A stretch of 53,687 nt of DNA, from the NCBI RefSeq assembly GCF_001500315.1, contig NZ_LLER01000012.1, positions 1 through 53,687 on the forward strand, written 5' to 3'. This stretch comes from Staphylococcus auricularis (GTDB lineage: Bacteria; Bacillota; Bacilli; Staphylococcales; Staphylococcaceae). Below are positions 1 through 8,870 of the stretch, in pieces (within the stretch, counting starts at the first letter, position 1; the number at the start of each line of letters is the position of its first letter). The notes under the pieces were generated by a model, which saw only the letters and a list, made by a program, of their open reading frames with translations, searched no databases and had not been told where the DNA came from. A program made the position numbers and the translations under genes.

Positions 1-48
1 GACACATGGAGCTTCAATCCATTGCTCTACCAACTGAGCTACTGAACC
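1..48 (-). tRNA. tRNA-Phe (GAA), partial
   Basis: This is the 5' part of a tRNA on the minus strand. It starts GGTTCAGTAGCTCAG, has a normal D arm, and an anticodon loop TTGAAGC closed by ATGGA/TCCAT, giving anticodon GAA. The variable region, T arm and acceptor 3' half lie outside the window. Confidence 0.93.
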
Positions 49-55
49 ATGATGA

Positions 56-128
56 CGGTCCCGATGGGATTCGAACCCACGCTCTCCTGCGTGACAGGCA
101 GGCGTGTTAACCGCTACACTACGGGACC
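56..128 (-). tRNA. tRNA-Asp (GTC)
   Basis: A full cloverleaf can be drawn. The acceptor is GGTCCCG/CGGGACC with discriminator G. The anticodon stem CCTGC/GCAGG holds loop CTGTCAC (anticodon GTC), and the T arm is GGTTCGAATCC. CCA is not encoded. It lies 7 nt upstream of tRNA-Phe in the same minus-strand transcript. Confidence 0.96.
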
Positions 129-139
129 TTATTATGTAA

Positions 140-213
<74 letters not shown>

Positions 214-562
214 ATAATATTATTAATTTCGGCTACCTTTTAAATATATCACGTAGTTAATAAAAAGTCAATACTTATTTAACTAAAGTTTAACTTCAAT
301 TAATATTCAATTAAACTCGCTGTGATATACTGATTTGTTACTCAGAAAATTTAGCCCTCGTTTATTGACGACTTTTTTATTATATAAGTATTTTGCAATT
401 TCGTCAATAAGAGCGATAAACATTTTTGTGTAATTCTATCGTTAAACGCTATTTTTCTCTCTTTTGATACGAATTTTAATCAAAAAATAAGATGATCACC
501 ATCAACAACATTTGTTTAATGGGATCACCTTCATTTTTTAGTACTTTACGTTTTTAATAAAG
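214..562. other. AT-rich intergenic, no gene seen
   Basis: About 350 nt separate the fMet tRNA from the stop of the minus-strand hydrolase-like gene. It holds AT-rich DNA that could contain the promoter of the tRNA cluster. Near 490-505 there is only a weak GATG/CATC hairpin followed by T residues on the minus strand, a possible terminator for the next gene. I see no ORF with a credible ribosome binding site. Confidence 0.5.
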
Positions 563-1120
563 TTAGTCACTCATTATACCCATCATACTGCCTTGTAATG
601 CTGTGAAGCTTGTAAACCCATCTTCTGCAAGGAAATGGCCACCGTATTCCGCCACTTTACAATAACCACCTAATGTATCCATAAGTCGTTTCGTCTCTTT
701 ATATGAAACATGCTTATCGTTTTTCGCACTCAAACCATAAAAACGCTCTACACGTTGTTTCACTTTATCATAATCGATTTCAATATCTTCATTGACGATG
801 GATTCATCGATATCTTGGGCATCTTCTCTAAATCCAGAAATACTAAATAGCCCTTCTATTTGGAATGTGAGTTTCTGCTCGATATATTTAAGTGCAGCTA
901 GCGTACCAAAGCCATGAGTTAAAAGATAAGTTTCATGTTTATCAATATGTATTTGTTGATCCATTTTTTCAACCCATTGATTAATATCATTATCTTCATC
1001 AATAGGTATGTCCACTAATGTCACATCATAACCTTCTAAGGTAAGATTATTTGCAAGCCAATCATACCAATGGTTAGTGGAATCACTAAATTTTGAATGT
1101 ACGATGATTACGTCTGTCAT
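563..1120 (-). CDS. RBBP9/YdeN-type alpha/beta hydrolase-fold protein, nucleophile apparently lost
   Basis: The 185-residue product begins MTDVIIVHSKFSDSTNHWY, the N-terminal beta-strand and loop typical of the RBBP9/YdeN serine-hydrolase family. I chose this ATG because AGAGGGGG lies about 8 nt upstream; an upstream in-frame Met would put that Shine-Dalgarno inside the coding region. At the nucleophile elbow, family members read G/S-H-S-x-G, but here it is THGFGT, with Gly70 where Ser is expected. A candidate catalytic His (GGHF, about residue 162) remains. The protein may therefore be a non-catalytic member or use other chemistry. It stands alone upstream of the haem genes. The fold assignment is fairly safe; the substrate is unknown. 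Confidence 0.75.
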   Translation of the reverse strand: MTDVIIVHSKFSDSTNHWYDWLANNLTLEGYDVTLVDIPIDEDNDINQWVEKMDQQIHIDKHETYLLTHGFGTLAALKYIEQKLTFQIEGLFSISGFREDAQDIDESIVNEDIEIDYDKVKQRVERFYGLSAKNDKHVSYKETKRLMDTLGGYCKVAEYGGHFLAEDGFTSFTALQGSMMGIMSD

Positions 1121-1328
1121 TTTTTCGTCCCCCTCTTGCCATTCAACATGCATATAATAGAATGAACACTTGCTAAAGCGCTATGATCAATCTACTATTT
1201 ATATGCTTCTTGCATATAGTTTAACATAATTCTAAAAACAATATATTCAGCAGCTATGGATCCACAATTTTCCCTCACTCACTATAAAAACAATCACATC
1301 TAATAAGAAACCTACACCACTATACATA

Positions 1329-1371
1329 AAAAGCGAAACCATAAAACGTCCTTTCATTTTATGATTTCGCT
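1329..1371 (-). terminator. Terminator after the haem operon
   Basis: On the minus strand the stem GCGAAATCATAAAA pairs with TTTTATGGTTTCGC (one G-T pair), followed by TTTTTATG. It lies about 40 nt past the cgoX stop, so it should end the hemE-cpfC-cgoX transcript. Confidence 0.85.
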
Positions 1372-1409
1372 CAATTTAATTGAAAGATGTAATTAAAGTG
1401 CTAAGTCGC

Positions 1410-2804
1410 TTATAATTCTTCTATTAATGCCTCAACTGTATCTTTAGCTTGTTGGATACAATCAGGTAAGCCGACCGCTTCAAATGAGGCACCTGTCATT
1501 TTTAGTCTTGGATAATTTTCTTTAACATGGTGTTGTATCTCTCTAATACGATCCATATGTCCAACGTGGTATTGTGGCATACTGTTTGGCAATCGATTGA
1601 CGATGCTAAAATCTGGATTACCTTTAATCGTCATCATTTGGCTTAAATCTTTACGTACGAGTGAAACAATTTCCTCATCCGTATGATCTTGTACCACTGT
1701 ATCACCTGGCTTACCAACATAAGCACGTAATAATACTTTACCTTCTGGTGCTGTAAATGGCCATTTTTTGCTTGTCCAAGTACATGCAGTGATATTGGTA
1801 TTACTTGTACGTGCAATAACAAAGCCGGTACCATCATAATTATTAACGATATTTTTTTCATCAAATGCAAGGACAACCGTCGCTACCGTTGTCGCACCCA
1901 TTTCTTTAAAGTAATCAAATGCAGGATCGTCGCCAAACCATTGAACTATCGCTTGATGTTGCGTTGTAATAATTACGCCATCATAATCGACATGTTCGCC
2001 CTCGGTAAGGATTTCATAGTTACGTTGTGCCACTATAATATCTTTAACAGCGGTATTATATTTGATTTCAACACCTTGTTGCTGAACATATTGCGCTAAC
2101 GTTTCAATAAACGAACTTAAACCATTCGTGAACTGTTTGAATTGGCCTTTAGGTGCACCTGGATACAATTGTTTACGTTTCTGACGTTGTTCTTTTTCGA
2201 ACTTCATTCCTTTAATCAAACTACCAAATTGTTCTTCTCGTTGTTTAAATTCAGGGAACGTACTTTGTAAACTTAAATGATCTATATCCGTACCATAAAT
2301 ACCACCCATTAACGGTTCGATGAGATTTTCTAATACTTCATCACCTAATCGATGTCTGAAGAAATCACCAACAGAGATATCTTCATTCAATGGCGTTGTT
2401 TTTTTGACTAAATCTAATCCTGCAATGAGTTTACCTTTAAATGAAATAAGCTGCGTTTTCAAAAATGGACGAATAGAAGTCGGAATGCCCATAATTGAAC
2501 CACCCGGTATAGGATACAAACGATTTTTCGCAAAGATATAAGATTGTCCAGTTTGGTTGGTAATCAATTGATCTCCTAACCCGATATCTTTTGCTACATC
2601 GGTCATAATCGTTTTTCTACCTAGATAAGATTCAGGACCAAGCTCTATCGTATAACCTTCCGTTTGGTAAGTTTGAACTTTGCCCCCTGCTCTTCCATTT
2701 TTTTCATAAATCGTTATATCATAATCTGGATGTTGTTTTTTTAGAAAATAAGCACTCGATAAACCGGTTATACCTGCACCGATAATTGCAATCTCCTTAG
2801 ACAC
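1410..2804 (-). CDS. cgoX: Coproporphyrinogen III oxidase (HemY/HemG type)
   Basis: This 464-residue FAD enzyme converts coproporphyrinogen III to coproporphyrin III, the oxidation step of the coproporphyrin-dependent haem route used by Gram-positive bacteria. The N terminus has the dinucleotide-binding motif IIGAGITGLSSAYFL and the following acidic residue (IYEKNGRAGGK). The C-terminal FAD-contact region GLPDCIQQAKD is present, and the length fits HemY-type oxidases. Translation starts at GTG, preceded by an AGGATGAG Shine-Dalgarno. It lies 18 nt after the cpfC stop, so the two are co-transcribed. Older annotations call it protoporphyrinogen oxidase hemY or hemG. Confidence 0.95.
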   Translation of the reverse strand: MSKEIAIIGAGITGLSSAYFLKKQHPDYDITIYEKNGRAGGKVQTYQTEGYTIELGPESYLGRKTIMTDVAKDIGLGDQLITNQTGQSYIFAKNRLYPIPGGSIMGIPTSIRPFLKTQLISFKGKLIAGLDLVKKTTPLNEDISVGDFFRHRLGDEVLENLIEPLMGGIYGTDIDHLSLQSTFPEFKQREEQFGSLIKGMKFEKEQRQKRKQLYPGAPKGQFKQFTNGLSSFIETLAQYVQQQGVEIKYNTAVKDIIVAQRNYEILTEGEHVDYDGVIITTQHQAIVQWFGDDPAFDYFKEMGATTVATVVLAFDEKNIVNNYDGTGFVIARTSNTNITACTWTSKKWPFTAPEGKVLLRAYVGKPGDTVVQDHTDEEIVSLVRKDLSQMMTIKGNPDFSIVNRLPNSMPQYHVGHMDRIREIQHHVKENYPRLKMTGASFEAVGLPDCIQQAKDTVEALIEEL

Positions 2805-2822
2805 TTTTAATCACTCATCCTT

Positions 2823-3746
2823 TTAAAAAACATTTTTGATTTCATCTACAATAGCGCCGATAAATAATGGATCTGTATCTGGCATTGTTGGTCTATGATA
2901 ATTCACACCTAAATCATCACACACTGCTTTACATTCGTGATCATTATCATATAAAACTTCCAAGTGTTCGCAAACAAAGCCTACAGGTGTATAAATGAAG
3001 TTTTTATATTGATGTTCATCATACAATGTACGTGTTAAATCTTGAACATCAGGTCCTAACCATGGAGTACCTGTATTCCCTTCTGATTGCCAACCTTCTG
3101 CAACATGTTTGATATCAGAGTGTTGTTGTAATAACTCTGCAGTTGCGTGAAGTTCATCTGGATAAGGATCATTGTTATCTTCAATTAATGCTTTTGGTAA
3201 ACTATGTGCTGAGACGACGAGTATAGTGTCATCGTGTTCTTCTTGAGGAATCTTGTTTAGTGTTTCATTCACTTTTTCAGTCCAATATTGGATGAATTTT
3301 GGTTGTTGATAATAATGTTCCACATGTGTGAGTTTGATATCATATGGTGCAGCTGCTTTTTGTGCACGTTCATTATAAGAACCTACAGAAAAGCTTGAAT
3401 AATGTGGTGCCAAGACTACAGTAACCGCTTCTTCTATACCATCTTCATGCATACTTTCAACAGCATCTTCAATAAATGGATGAATATGTTTCAATCCAAT
3501 ATATAATTTAAATTCTTTGTCGTCGTAAGCTTGATTCAATCCATCACAAATCGCTTCTGCTTGACGGTTAGTCATACCAGCTAATGGAGAAAGACCTCCG
3601 ATTGCTTTGTATCTTTCTTTGAGATCTTCTAATTCTGCTTCAGTTGGTTTTTTACCATGTCTGATATCAGTATAATACGGTTCGATATCGCTTTCTTTAT
3701 AAGGGGTACCGTATGCCATTACGAGTAGACCGATTGTTTTGCTCAT
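2823..3746 (-). CDS. cpfC: Coproporphyrin ferrochelatase
   Basis: The 307-residue protein inserts Fe2+ into coproporphyrin III in the cytoplasm. It starts with the ferrochelatase signature MAYGTPYKESDIEPYYTDIR. It keeps the metal-site histidine in VSAHSLP and the acidic partner in CEHLEVLYD. Length matches Bacillus-type monomeric ferrochelatase (old symbol hemH), which lacks the C-terminal extension of mitochondrial forms. The start is ATG with AAGGATGG six nt upstream. It is the middle gene of hemE-cpfC-cgoX, but the gap to hemE holds a terminator-like hairpin (see 3775-3812), so expression of this gene and cgoX could be set apart from hemE. Confidence 0.96.
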   Translation of the reverse strand: MSKTIGLLVMAYGTPYKESDIEPYYTDIRHGKKPTEAELEDLKERYKAIGGLSPLAGMTNRQAEAICDGLNQAYDDKEFKLYIGLKHIHPFIEDAVESMHEDGIEEAVTVVLAPHYSSFSVGSYNERAQKAAAPYDIKLTHVEHYYQQPKFIQYWTEKVNETLNKIPQEEHDDTILVVSAHSLPKALIEDNNDPYPDELHATAELLQQHSDIKHVAEGWQSEGNTGTPWLGPDVQDLTRTLYDEHQYKNFIYTPVGFVCEHLEVLYDNDHECKAVCDDLGVNYHRPTMPDTDPLFIGAIVDEIKNVF

Positions 3747-3774
3747 TGTAAACCATCCTTTTTATAGCATTATC

Positions 3775-3812
3775 TAAAAAAGCAGGACATCTTAAAGTGA
3801 AGCTGTCCAGCT
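3775..3812 (-). terminator. Intra-operon hairpin between hemE and cpfC
   Basis: On the minus strand GCTGGACA pairs with TGTCCTGC around a 14-nt loop and is followed at once by TTTTTTAG. It therefore looks like a Rho-independent terminator or attenuator inside the haem operon. It would lower read-through from hemE into cpfC and cgoX, or protect a processed 3' end. Confidence 0.6.
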
Positions 3813-3829
3813 TTCATAATCTAGTTACA

Positions 3830-4861
3830 CTATCGTCGTGTGTAATCATGTACGAATTCAGTGATACGTTTTAACGTTTCTGGTTTCACTTGTGGAAAGA
3901 CACCGTGACCTAAATTAAATATGTGCTTGCCATGTGCTAAACCTTGATCGAGGATTGGTTTCAAGCGTGACTCAATCACATCCCAAGGCGCGATGAGTAA
4001 TGACGGATCTAAGTTGCCTTGGAGTGTTTTATCAATATCTAGCGCATGGGCTTCATTAATCGACATTCTCCAGTCTAAACCTAGCACATCGATCGGTAAA
4101 TCATTCCACTCACGCACTAAATGGCTTGCCCCTACACCAAATAAAATCACAGGGACGTTATGACGTGCTTTAATGCCACTGACCAATTGTTGCATTGCAG
4201 GTTTTATATAATAACGATAATCTTCTACATTTAATGCACCAACCCAAGAATCAAATATTTGTATCAACTGGGCACCCGCTTCAACCTGCGCAGAGACATA
4301 TTCAATAGACATTTCAACTAAATGATCCATTAACGCGAACCACGTTGCTTCATCGCTATACATCATTGCTTTTGTAAAGTGATAATTTTTAGAAGGACCA
4401 CCTTCTATCATATAACTCGCTAATGTAAAGGGCGCACCTGTAAAACCAATCAAAGGCACGTTTAATTTTTCTTCAGTTAATAACTTGATCGTATCTAATA
4501 CAAACGGAACATCGCGTTTAGGATCGATTTTCCCAAGTTGTTCAACGTCTTGAATATTTTTAATTGGGTTGTTAATAACTGGGCCTACGCCAGATTGTAT
4601 TTCTACATCTACACCAATAGGTAAGAGAGGGGTCATGATATCTTTATATAACACCGCTGCATCTGTTTGGTAACGATCGACAGGTAAATGCGTCACATAA
4701 GCACATAACTCAGGCTGATGCGTGATCTCGAATAGTGAATATTTTTCTTTTAAAGCCCGGTATTCGGGTTGTGAACGCCCTGCTTGTCTCATGAACCATA
4801 CAGGAGTATGTGAAACTGTTTTTCCTTGAATCGTATCTAAAATCGTTGTGTTTTGTTGCAC
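3830..4861 (-). CDS. hemE: Uroporphyrinogen decarboxylase
   Basis: The 343-residue cytosolic enzyme decarboxylates the four acetate side chains of uroporphyrinogen III to give coproporphyrinogen III. Family signatures are clear: [16 protein letters not shown] near the N terminus (substrate-binding Arg residues) and [17 protein letters not shown] at mid-protein. Asp and Tyr positions of the active site appear intact. Translation starts at GTG with a strong AGGAGG 7 nt upstream. TATAAT occurs just upstream of the Shine-Dalgarno on the minus strand, consistent with the operon promoter starting here. It is the first gene of hemE-cpfC-cgoX and is divergent from the TRAP/HmoB gene. Confidence 0.96.
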   Translation of the reverse strand: MQQNTTILDTIQGKTVSHTPVWFMRQAGRSQPEYRALKEKYSLFEITHQPELCAYVTHLPVDRYQTDAAVLYKDIMTPLLPIGVDVEIQSGVGPVINNPIKNIQDVEQLGKIDPKRDVPFVLDTIKLLTEEKLNVPLIGFTGAPFTLASYMIEGGPSKNYHFTKAMMYSDEATWFALMDHLVEMSIEYVSAQVEAGAQLIQIFDSWVGALNVEDYRYYIKPAMQQLVSGIKARHNVPVILFGVGASHLVREWNDLPIDVLGLDWRMSINEAHALDIDKTLQGNLDPSLLIAPWDVIESRLKPILDQGLAHGKHIFNLGHGVFPQVKPETLKRITEFVHDYTRR

Positions 4862-5118
4862 ACCTCTGATCCTCCTAGATTATAATCATTAGTATCAATC
4901 TTATCATATCCGATAATGTGTCGTATTTTAAACTGCTTAAATGTCATAAAAATGACATACGACAATGTACTGCTTCAATGTATCTTTGTTGTATTTTTGG
5001 GGTAAAACATTATAATATAAATCAAACTAAAATTCTATTAGTTAATTTTAAAAAAACATACGCACGTATGTATTTGCATCTATTATATTTTAATACAATA
5101 TACAAGGGGGTATCACCT

Positions 5119-5625
5119 ATGAAACTATATGCTTCTTATGGTACATATGCTTTTTTAAAACAGAAAAAAGATAAAAATCCAGATCATTCATTGTATCTGT
5201 TTTCCACTGCAGATAACTCAGTCATCATCGAAGAAACTGAGGATAGAACGGTATTGAAAGAACCGATTGCCTATGAAGAAATTAAATCCGATGGCGCCAT
5301 AGACGAACGTCATTTTCATGCGGTGATCTTTATTCCAACAACAGAAGACCATGCTTATCAATTAGAGAAAAAATTAGAAAGTTTAACCGCAAATTATTCC
5401 CAATTTGCTGGTTATCGTTGTTATCGCTTCTTAAAACCAACTAAACAACTCACTTACAAAATTTATTTTGGTTTTAATTCTAGAAACGACTATGAAACAT
5501 TTAAAAATTCATCTGTCTTTAAAGAAAACTTTTCAAGAGAAGCGTTAAGTCAGTTCTTTGGTTCAAGCACGCAATACGCAAGTTACTTCGAACGTTATCT
5601 TTATCCAATTACTGACGAAGACTAA
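5119..5625 (+). CDS. traP: TRAP / HmoB-like antibiotic-biosynthesis-monooxygenase fold protein
   Basis: The 168-residue product starts MKLYASYGTYAFLKQKK and matches in length and sequence the staphylococcal protein called TRAP (target of RNAIII-activating protein). I chose the ATG preceded by AAGGGGG; the upstream open frame is non-coding in character. The C-terminal half has an ABM-type fold, related to the Bacillus haem monooxygenase HmoB. The quorum-sensing role originally proposed for TRAP was later disputed. Its position divergent from the haem operon fits better with a haem or oxidative-stress role, but that is inference. Confidence 0.88.
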   Translation: MKLYASYGTYAFLKQKKDKNPDHSLYLFSTADNSVIIEETEDRTVLKEPIAYEEIKSDGAIDERHFHAVIFIPTTEDHAYQLEKKLESLTANYSQFAGYRCYRFLKPTKQLTYKIYFGFNSRNDYETFKNSSVFKENFSREALSQFFGSSTQYASYFERYLYPITDED

Positions 5626-5650
5626 CCCAATGTATATGAGCACACATTAA

Positions 5651-5688
5651 AGGCTGGAACACATCTTTCATCGTTCCAGCCTCTTTTT
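5651..5688. terminator. Terminator between traP and ecsB
   Basis: AGGCTGGAAC pairs perfectly with GTTCCAGCCT around a 12-nt loop, followed by CTTTTTCT on the plus strand. It ends traP. The genes converge here and the perfect stem may also serve ecsB, though the minus-side T-run is poorer. Confidence 0.88.
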
Positions 5689-5700
5689 CTACCCTCTTGT

Positions 5701-6924
5701 TTAATCTCTCAACAACATTTCTTGATGTTTCAATTTATTAATTACATTATGAATCGTTAACCAACCGACGATAAAGAATAAAATACCGCCAAAGAAATAT
5801 TGCGGTGACATGATTGCGAAAACGATAGCAAAAATAATGCCAATCACAATCATGAGGCGATAAAGAAATTGTTCATAACCTTTAATCACTTTCGTATCCG
5901 GTACCGGCCATACTTGCGGCCACAAGCCATAAGCTTGTTGCGTATAGAATTGTGCCATTTGTAATAGCGTTATATACATAAATAAACTACCGATGATGAG
6001 TGATACTATCGGTTGAGATAACCATATCATTAACACGACTGCAATAATCACTAATCTCAAGATGATATTAAATGCATCTTTTCCTCTTACAAATGAACGC
6101 ACGAATAAAAATAAGTACATATAATTAGAATTAAAATGTTTCGGTCTTGGTACTGTGAGAATGACATCTAAATAACGACGGCGTACCGCTGTTTCTTGTA
6201 GTGCTTTAACATCTGTAAACATATTGACGAACTTGTAGTAATTCATATGATGTTGATATTCTATTTTAATCATTCGCTCCCAAGGAAATAGTTTATTTTC
6301 ATTCATATGTCTGATAATCATTACAAGCAATGCGAGTAAAATCACTGGTGCGACAGCAACGATATTTTTCATCTGTAAAATAGTAAAATAGCTTGATGTA
6401 AAACAGACGAACAACACGACATTGATGGACCAATTTTCAAGCCCGTAACGGTACCACTCCCATCTAAGTAATAAGCCAATATATGGAAGGATCAATGCGT
6501 GAATCGCAAAGCATATATAAAATACAAAATGACGATCATTTAAAACATAGAAGAGCGGAAATAACACAACTAACATGCCGATTTGTAATACCAAACGGTT
6601 CAAATAGCTGTAGTTTAAACTTTGCTTCATGTATGTCGACATCTTTTTTTCAAATGGAAGTAAAAATAATTGATCTGCTTCCTTTAAAAGCGTGCGTATT
6701 GGAAATATAGATACCAATGCGACAATGATTGATGCAATTAAGCTATAATTGATACCTTCAGGGATGGATTGAAGCCAATTGCCATAACCTAATATGAATG
6801 CGCCGAGTAATATGACTAAGAAGACAGAAAAGTGACCATTAAATATGAATTTATGATAGTACTGTTTCTCTTTTCTGATTTCTTCTCTTCTCGTGTTGAA
6901 TAATTGTTTTGCCTCTTGACTCAT
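5701..6924 (-). CDS. ecsB: ABC transporter permease EcsB
   Basis: The 407-residue polytopic membrane protein has an N-terminal cytoplasmic stretch (MSQEAKQLFNTRREE) and then about ten hydrophobic segments, beginning FSVFLVILLGAFILGYG near residue 34. It is the expected size and order for EcsB, the permease partner of EcsA. In bacilli and staphylococci Ecs affects protein secretion, proteolysis of membrane proteins and competence or biofilm phenotypes; the transported substrate is uncertain. Its start overlaps the ecsA stop as ATGA, implying translational coupling. A bidirectional terminator follows. Confidence 0.92.
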   Translation of the reverse strand: MSQEAKQLFNTRREEIRKEKQYYHKFIFNGHFSVFLVILLGAFILGYGNWLQSIPEGINYSLIASIIVALVSIFPIRTLLKEADQLFLLPFEKKMSTYMKQSLNYSYLNRLVLQIGMLVVLFPLFYVLNDRHFVFYICFAIHALILPYIGLLLRWEWYRYGLENWSINVVLFVCFTSSYFTILQMKNIVAVAPVILLALLVMIIRHMNENKLFPWERMIKIEYQHHMNYYKFVNMFTDVKALQETAVRRRYLDVILTVPRPKHFNSNYMYLFLFVRSFVRGKDAFNIILRLVIIAVVLMIWLSQPIVSLIIGSLFMYITLLQMAQFYTQQAYGLWPQVWPVPDTKVIKGYEQFLYRLMIVIGIIFAIVFAIMSPQYFFGGILFFIVGWLTIHNVINKLKHQEMLLRD

Positions 6925-7658
6925 GCGTTCTGGCCACCTTGTGTGACATAAATATAGATTTCATCTAATGTATGTCCTTCTAATCCAACTTGTTGACGCA
7001 ATTCGTCTAAATTACCAAATGCGGCGATTTCACCTTTATCTAAGATGATAAAACGATCACAATATCGCTCAGCTGTCGCCAAGATATGAGTACTCATCAA
7101 CACGGTACGGTCTTCGTTTTTCTTTTCTACCATGAGGTCTAGCATGGATTGAATCCCAATTGGATCAAGGCCTAAAAAGGGTTCATCAATGATGTAAAGT
7201 TCTGGATCTACGATGAACGCACAGATAATCATCACTTTTTGTTTCATCCCTTTTGAAAAGTGACTTGGGAAAATAGAAAGTTCGTTTTCTAAACGGAATG
7301 TTTTTAATAATGGCATCGCACGATTCATCGCTTCTTCACGATCGATATTGTACGCCATTGCAGTCATATAAATATGTTCTTCTAATGTTAATTCTTCATA
7401 AATTACCGGTGCTTCAGGTATGTAAGAAAGTTTTTGTCGATAGGTTTCGATATCCTCATCTATACGAGTGCCTGAAATGGTAAGTTCCCCTTCCATGGGT
7501 TCTAATAAGCCTAAAATATGTTTAATAGTCGTACTCTTACCTGCACCATTTAACCCGATTAAACCAACGATTTCACCGGGTTTAAGTTCGAAATTAATAT
7601 TTTTTATAATCGGACGTTTACCGTAACCGCCCGTAAGATTTTCAACTTTTACTGTCAT
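6921..7658 (-). CDS. ecsA: ABC transporter ATP-binding protein EcsA
   Basis: This 245-residue nucleotide-binding subunit powers EcsB. It carries Walker A (GLNGAGKST, about residue 38), the signature region (FSKGMKQKVMI), Walker B (LYIIDEPFLGLD) and the switch His (STHIL). I start it at MTVKVENLTGGYG, with GGAGGTGG upstream. Twelve more codons are open before this Met, but they would bury the Shine-Dalgarno. It is the first gene of the ecsAB operon and is divergent from hit, the same arrangement as in Bacillus and Staphylococcus. Confidence 0.95.
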   Translation of the reverse strand: MTVKVENLTGGYGKRPIIKNINFELKPGEIVGLIGLNGAGKSTTIKHILGLLEPMEGELTISGTRIDEDIETYRQKLSYIPEAPVIYEELTLEEHIYMTAMAYNIDREEAMNRAMPLLKTFRLENELSIFPSHFSKGMKQKVMIICAFIVDPELYIIDEPFLGLDPIGIQSMLDLMVEKKNEDRTVLMSTHILATAERYCDRFIILDKGEIAAFGNLDELRQQVGLEGHTLDEIYIYVTQGGQNA

Positions 7659-7730
7659 GGGTCTAGCCCACCTCCATAGCTTATATTGTATCAAAATTTA
7701 GCGCGCAAGCATAAAAATACTTGCCGCAAA

Positions 7731-7758
7731 TGACGTTCCCTTACATCAATGCTATAAT
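7731..7758 (+). promoter_or_regulatory. Extended -10 promoter of hit
   Basis: TGCTATAAT is a consensus extended -10 element (TGnTATAAT). A poor -35 candidate, TGACGT, lies 16-17 nt upstream. It sits 36 nt before the hit start codon. Confidence 0.6.
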
Positions 7759-7793
7759 AAATGAAAACAGTGTAATAAGGAGTGACGATTCAG

Positions 7794-8222
7794 ATGCCAG
7801 AAACTATTTTCAGTAAAATCATTGAAGGCGAAATCCCTAGTCATAAAGTGTATGAAGATGACTACGTTTATGCTTTCCTTGATATTTCACAAGTAACAAA
7901 GGGTCATACCTTACTCGTCCCTAAAAAAGCATCAGCGAACATCTTTGAAACTGACGCTGAAACGATGAAACATATCGGTGTAGCCATTCCAAAAATTGCG
8001 AATGCCATTAAAGACGCATTTAATCCAGATGGTTTAAACATTATTCAAAATAATGGTGAATTCGCTGATCAATCTGTATTCCACCTTCATTTCCACTTCT
8101 TACCTCGTTATGAAAACGATGTAGATGGCTTTGGTTACAAATGGGAAACACATGAAGATACAATTGATGATGACCAAAAAGCAGAACTTGCAAAACAAAT
8201 CAGTGCTCAAATTGAAGGCTAA
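7794..8222 (+). CDS. hit: HIT-family nucleotide-binding hydrolase
   Basis: The 142-residue protein carries the histidine-triad motif HLHFHFLPR near residue 98, with the catalytic His of an AMP-lysine or nucleoside phosphoramidate hydrolase (HinT branch). The N-terminal IFSKIIEGEIPSHKVYEDD is also typical. AAGGAG precedes it. A GTG four codons upstream overlaps that Shine-Dalgarno, so the ATG is preferred. The physiological substrate in staphylococci is not known. It is divergent from ecsAB. Confidence 0.93.
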   Translation: MPETIFSKIIEGEIPSHKVYEDDYVYAFLDISQVTKGHTLLVPKKASANIFETDAETMKHIGVAIPKIANAIKDAFNPDGLNIIQNNGEFADQSVFHLHFHFLPRYENDVDGFGYKWETHEDTIDDDQKAELAKQISAQIEG

Positions 8223-8298
8223 TGCATGATTTAAATCGATTTAGGGTAGAACTTTAATATTCATTTGCGTTTAATCCATAAAAATAAGGAGAGTTATT

Positions 8299-8682
8299 AT
8301 GAAGCCAGTTCAATTCTTACTTGGTGTCGGTGCTGGCGTGGCCACAGGTGTCGGTGTATTCCTTATGAATAAACAGAACCAGCAAGACCAAGCTAACCAT
8401 ACAGCGACTCAAAATCAAACAACTCAGCCGGTGGGTGCCGATGCTGAATTCAATCGTGATGTAGAAACAATTAAACAAAGCATTACTGATATCACAAATT
8501 ATATCTCCCAAATTAAATCTGAAGGTAAACAGTTTGCGAGTACAATCGGTGATGATGTGAAATCAATGATCGGTAATTTCCAATCAGATATTAAACCTAA
8601 TATTGAACAAATACAATCTCATATTGAAAACTTACAAAACAGAGGCGAAGAAATCTCTAAAGCGTTCGATAAAGAGAAATAA
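8299..8682 (+). CDS. YtxH/YhaH-type small membrane-anchored stress protein
   Basis: The 127-residue protein has one N-terminal glycine-rich hydrophobic segment (FLLGVGAGVATGVGVFLM), then a Gln/Asn/Thr-rich linker. A predicted helical coiled region follows (residues 50-127, with the run IEQIQSHIENLQNRGEEISK). This matches YtxH-like and YhaH-like proteins, which are general-stress or envelope-associated proteins of unknown biochemistry. The location just after hit mirrors hit-yhaH in Bacillus. AAGGAG lies upstream and a strong terminator follows. Confidence 0.75.
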   Translation: MKPVQFLLGVGAGVATGVGVFLMNKQNQQDQANHTATQNQTTQPVGADAEFNRDVETIKQSITDITNYISQIKSEGKQFASTIGDDVKSMIGNFQSDIKPNIEQIQSHIENLQNRGEEISKAFDKEK

Positions 8683-8728
8683 CATTGTTCTAAGAGGTTC
8701 TATCTACAATTAAATCATCTTATATTAT

Positions 8729-8764
8729 GGCTGAGACACATGAGCGTCTCAGCCCTATTTTTTA
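8729..8764 (+). terminator. Terminator after the hit-yhaH pair
   Basis: GGCTGAGAC pairs with GTCTCAGCC around an 8-nt loop, followed by CTATTTTTT. It ends the plus-strand hit and YtxH-like transcript. Confidence 0.9.
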
Positions 8765-8870
8765 TTGCACGGATATATACTTGACTATGATGCTTATTAG
8801 CTAGATAATACGTAAGGAAATAAGCTTTAGACAAAAGCACGAGGCTGAATGATAAGGAGTGATCATGTAG

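Noticed and set aside
4850..4920. Fur or PerR box upstream of hemE
   Set aside because: The region is rich in GAT/ATC pieces but does not give a 7-1-7 match good enough to claim.
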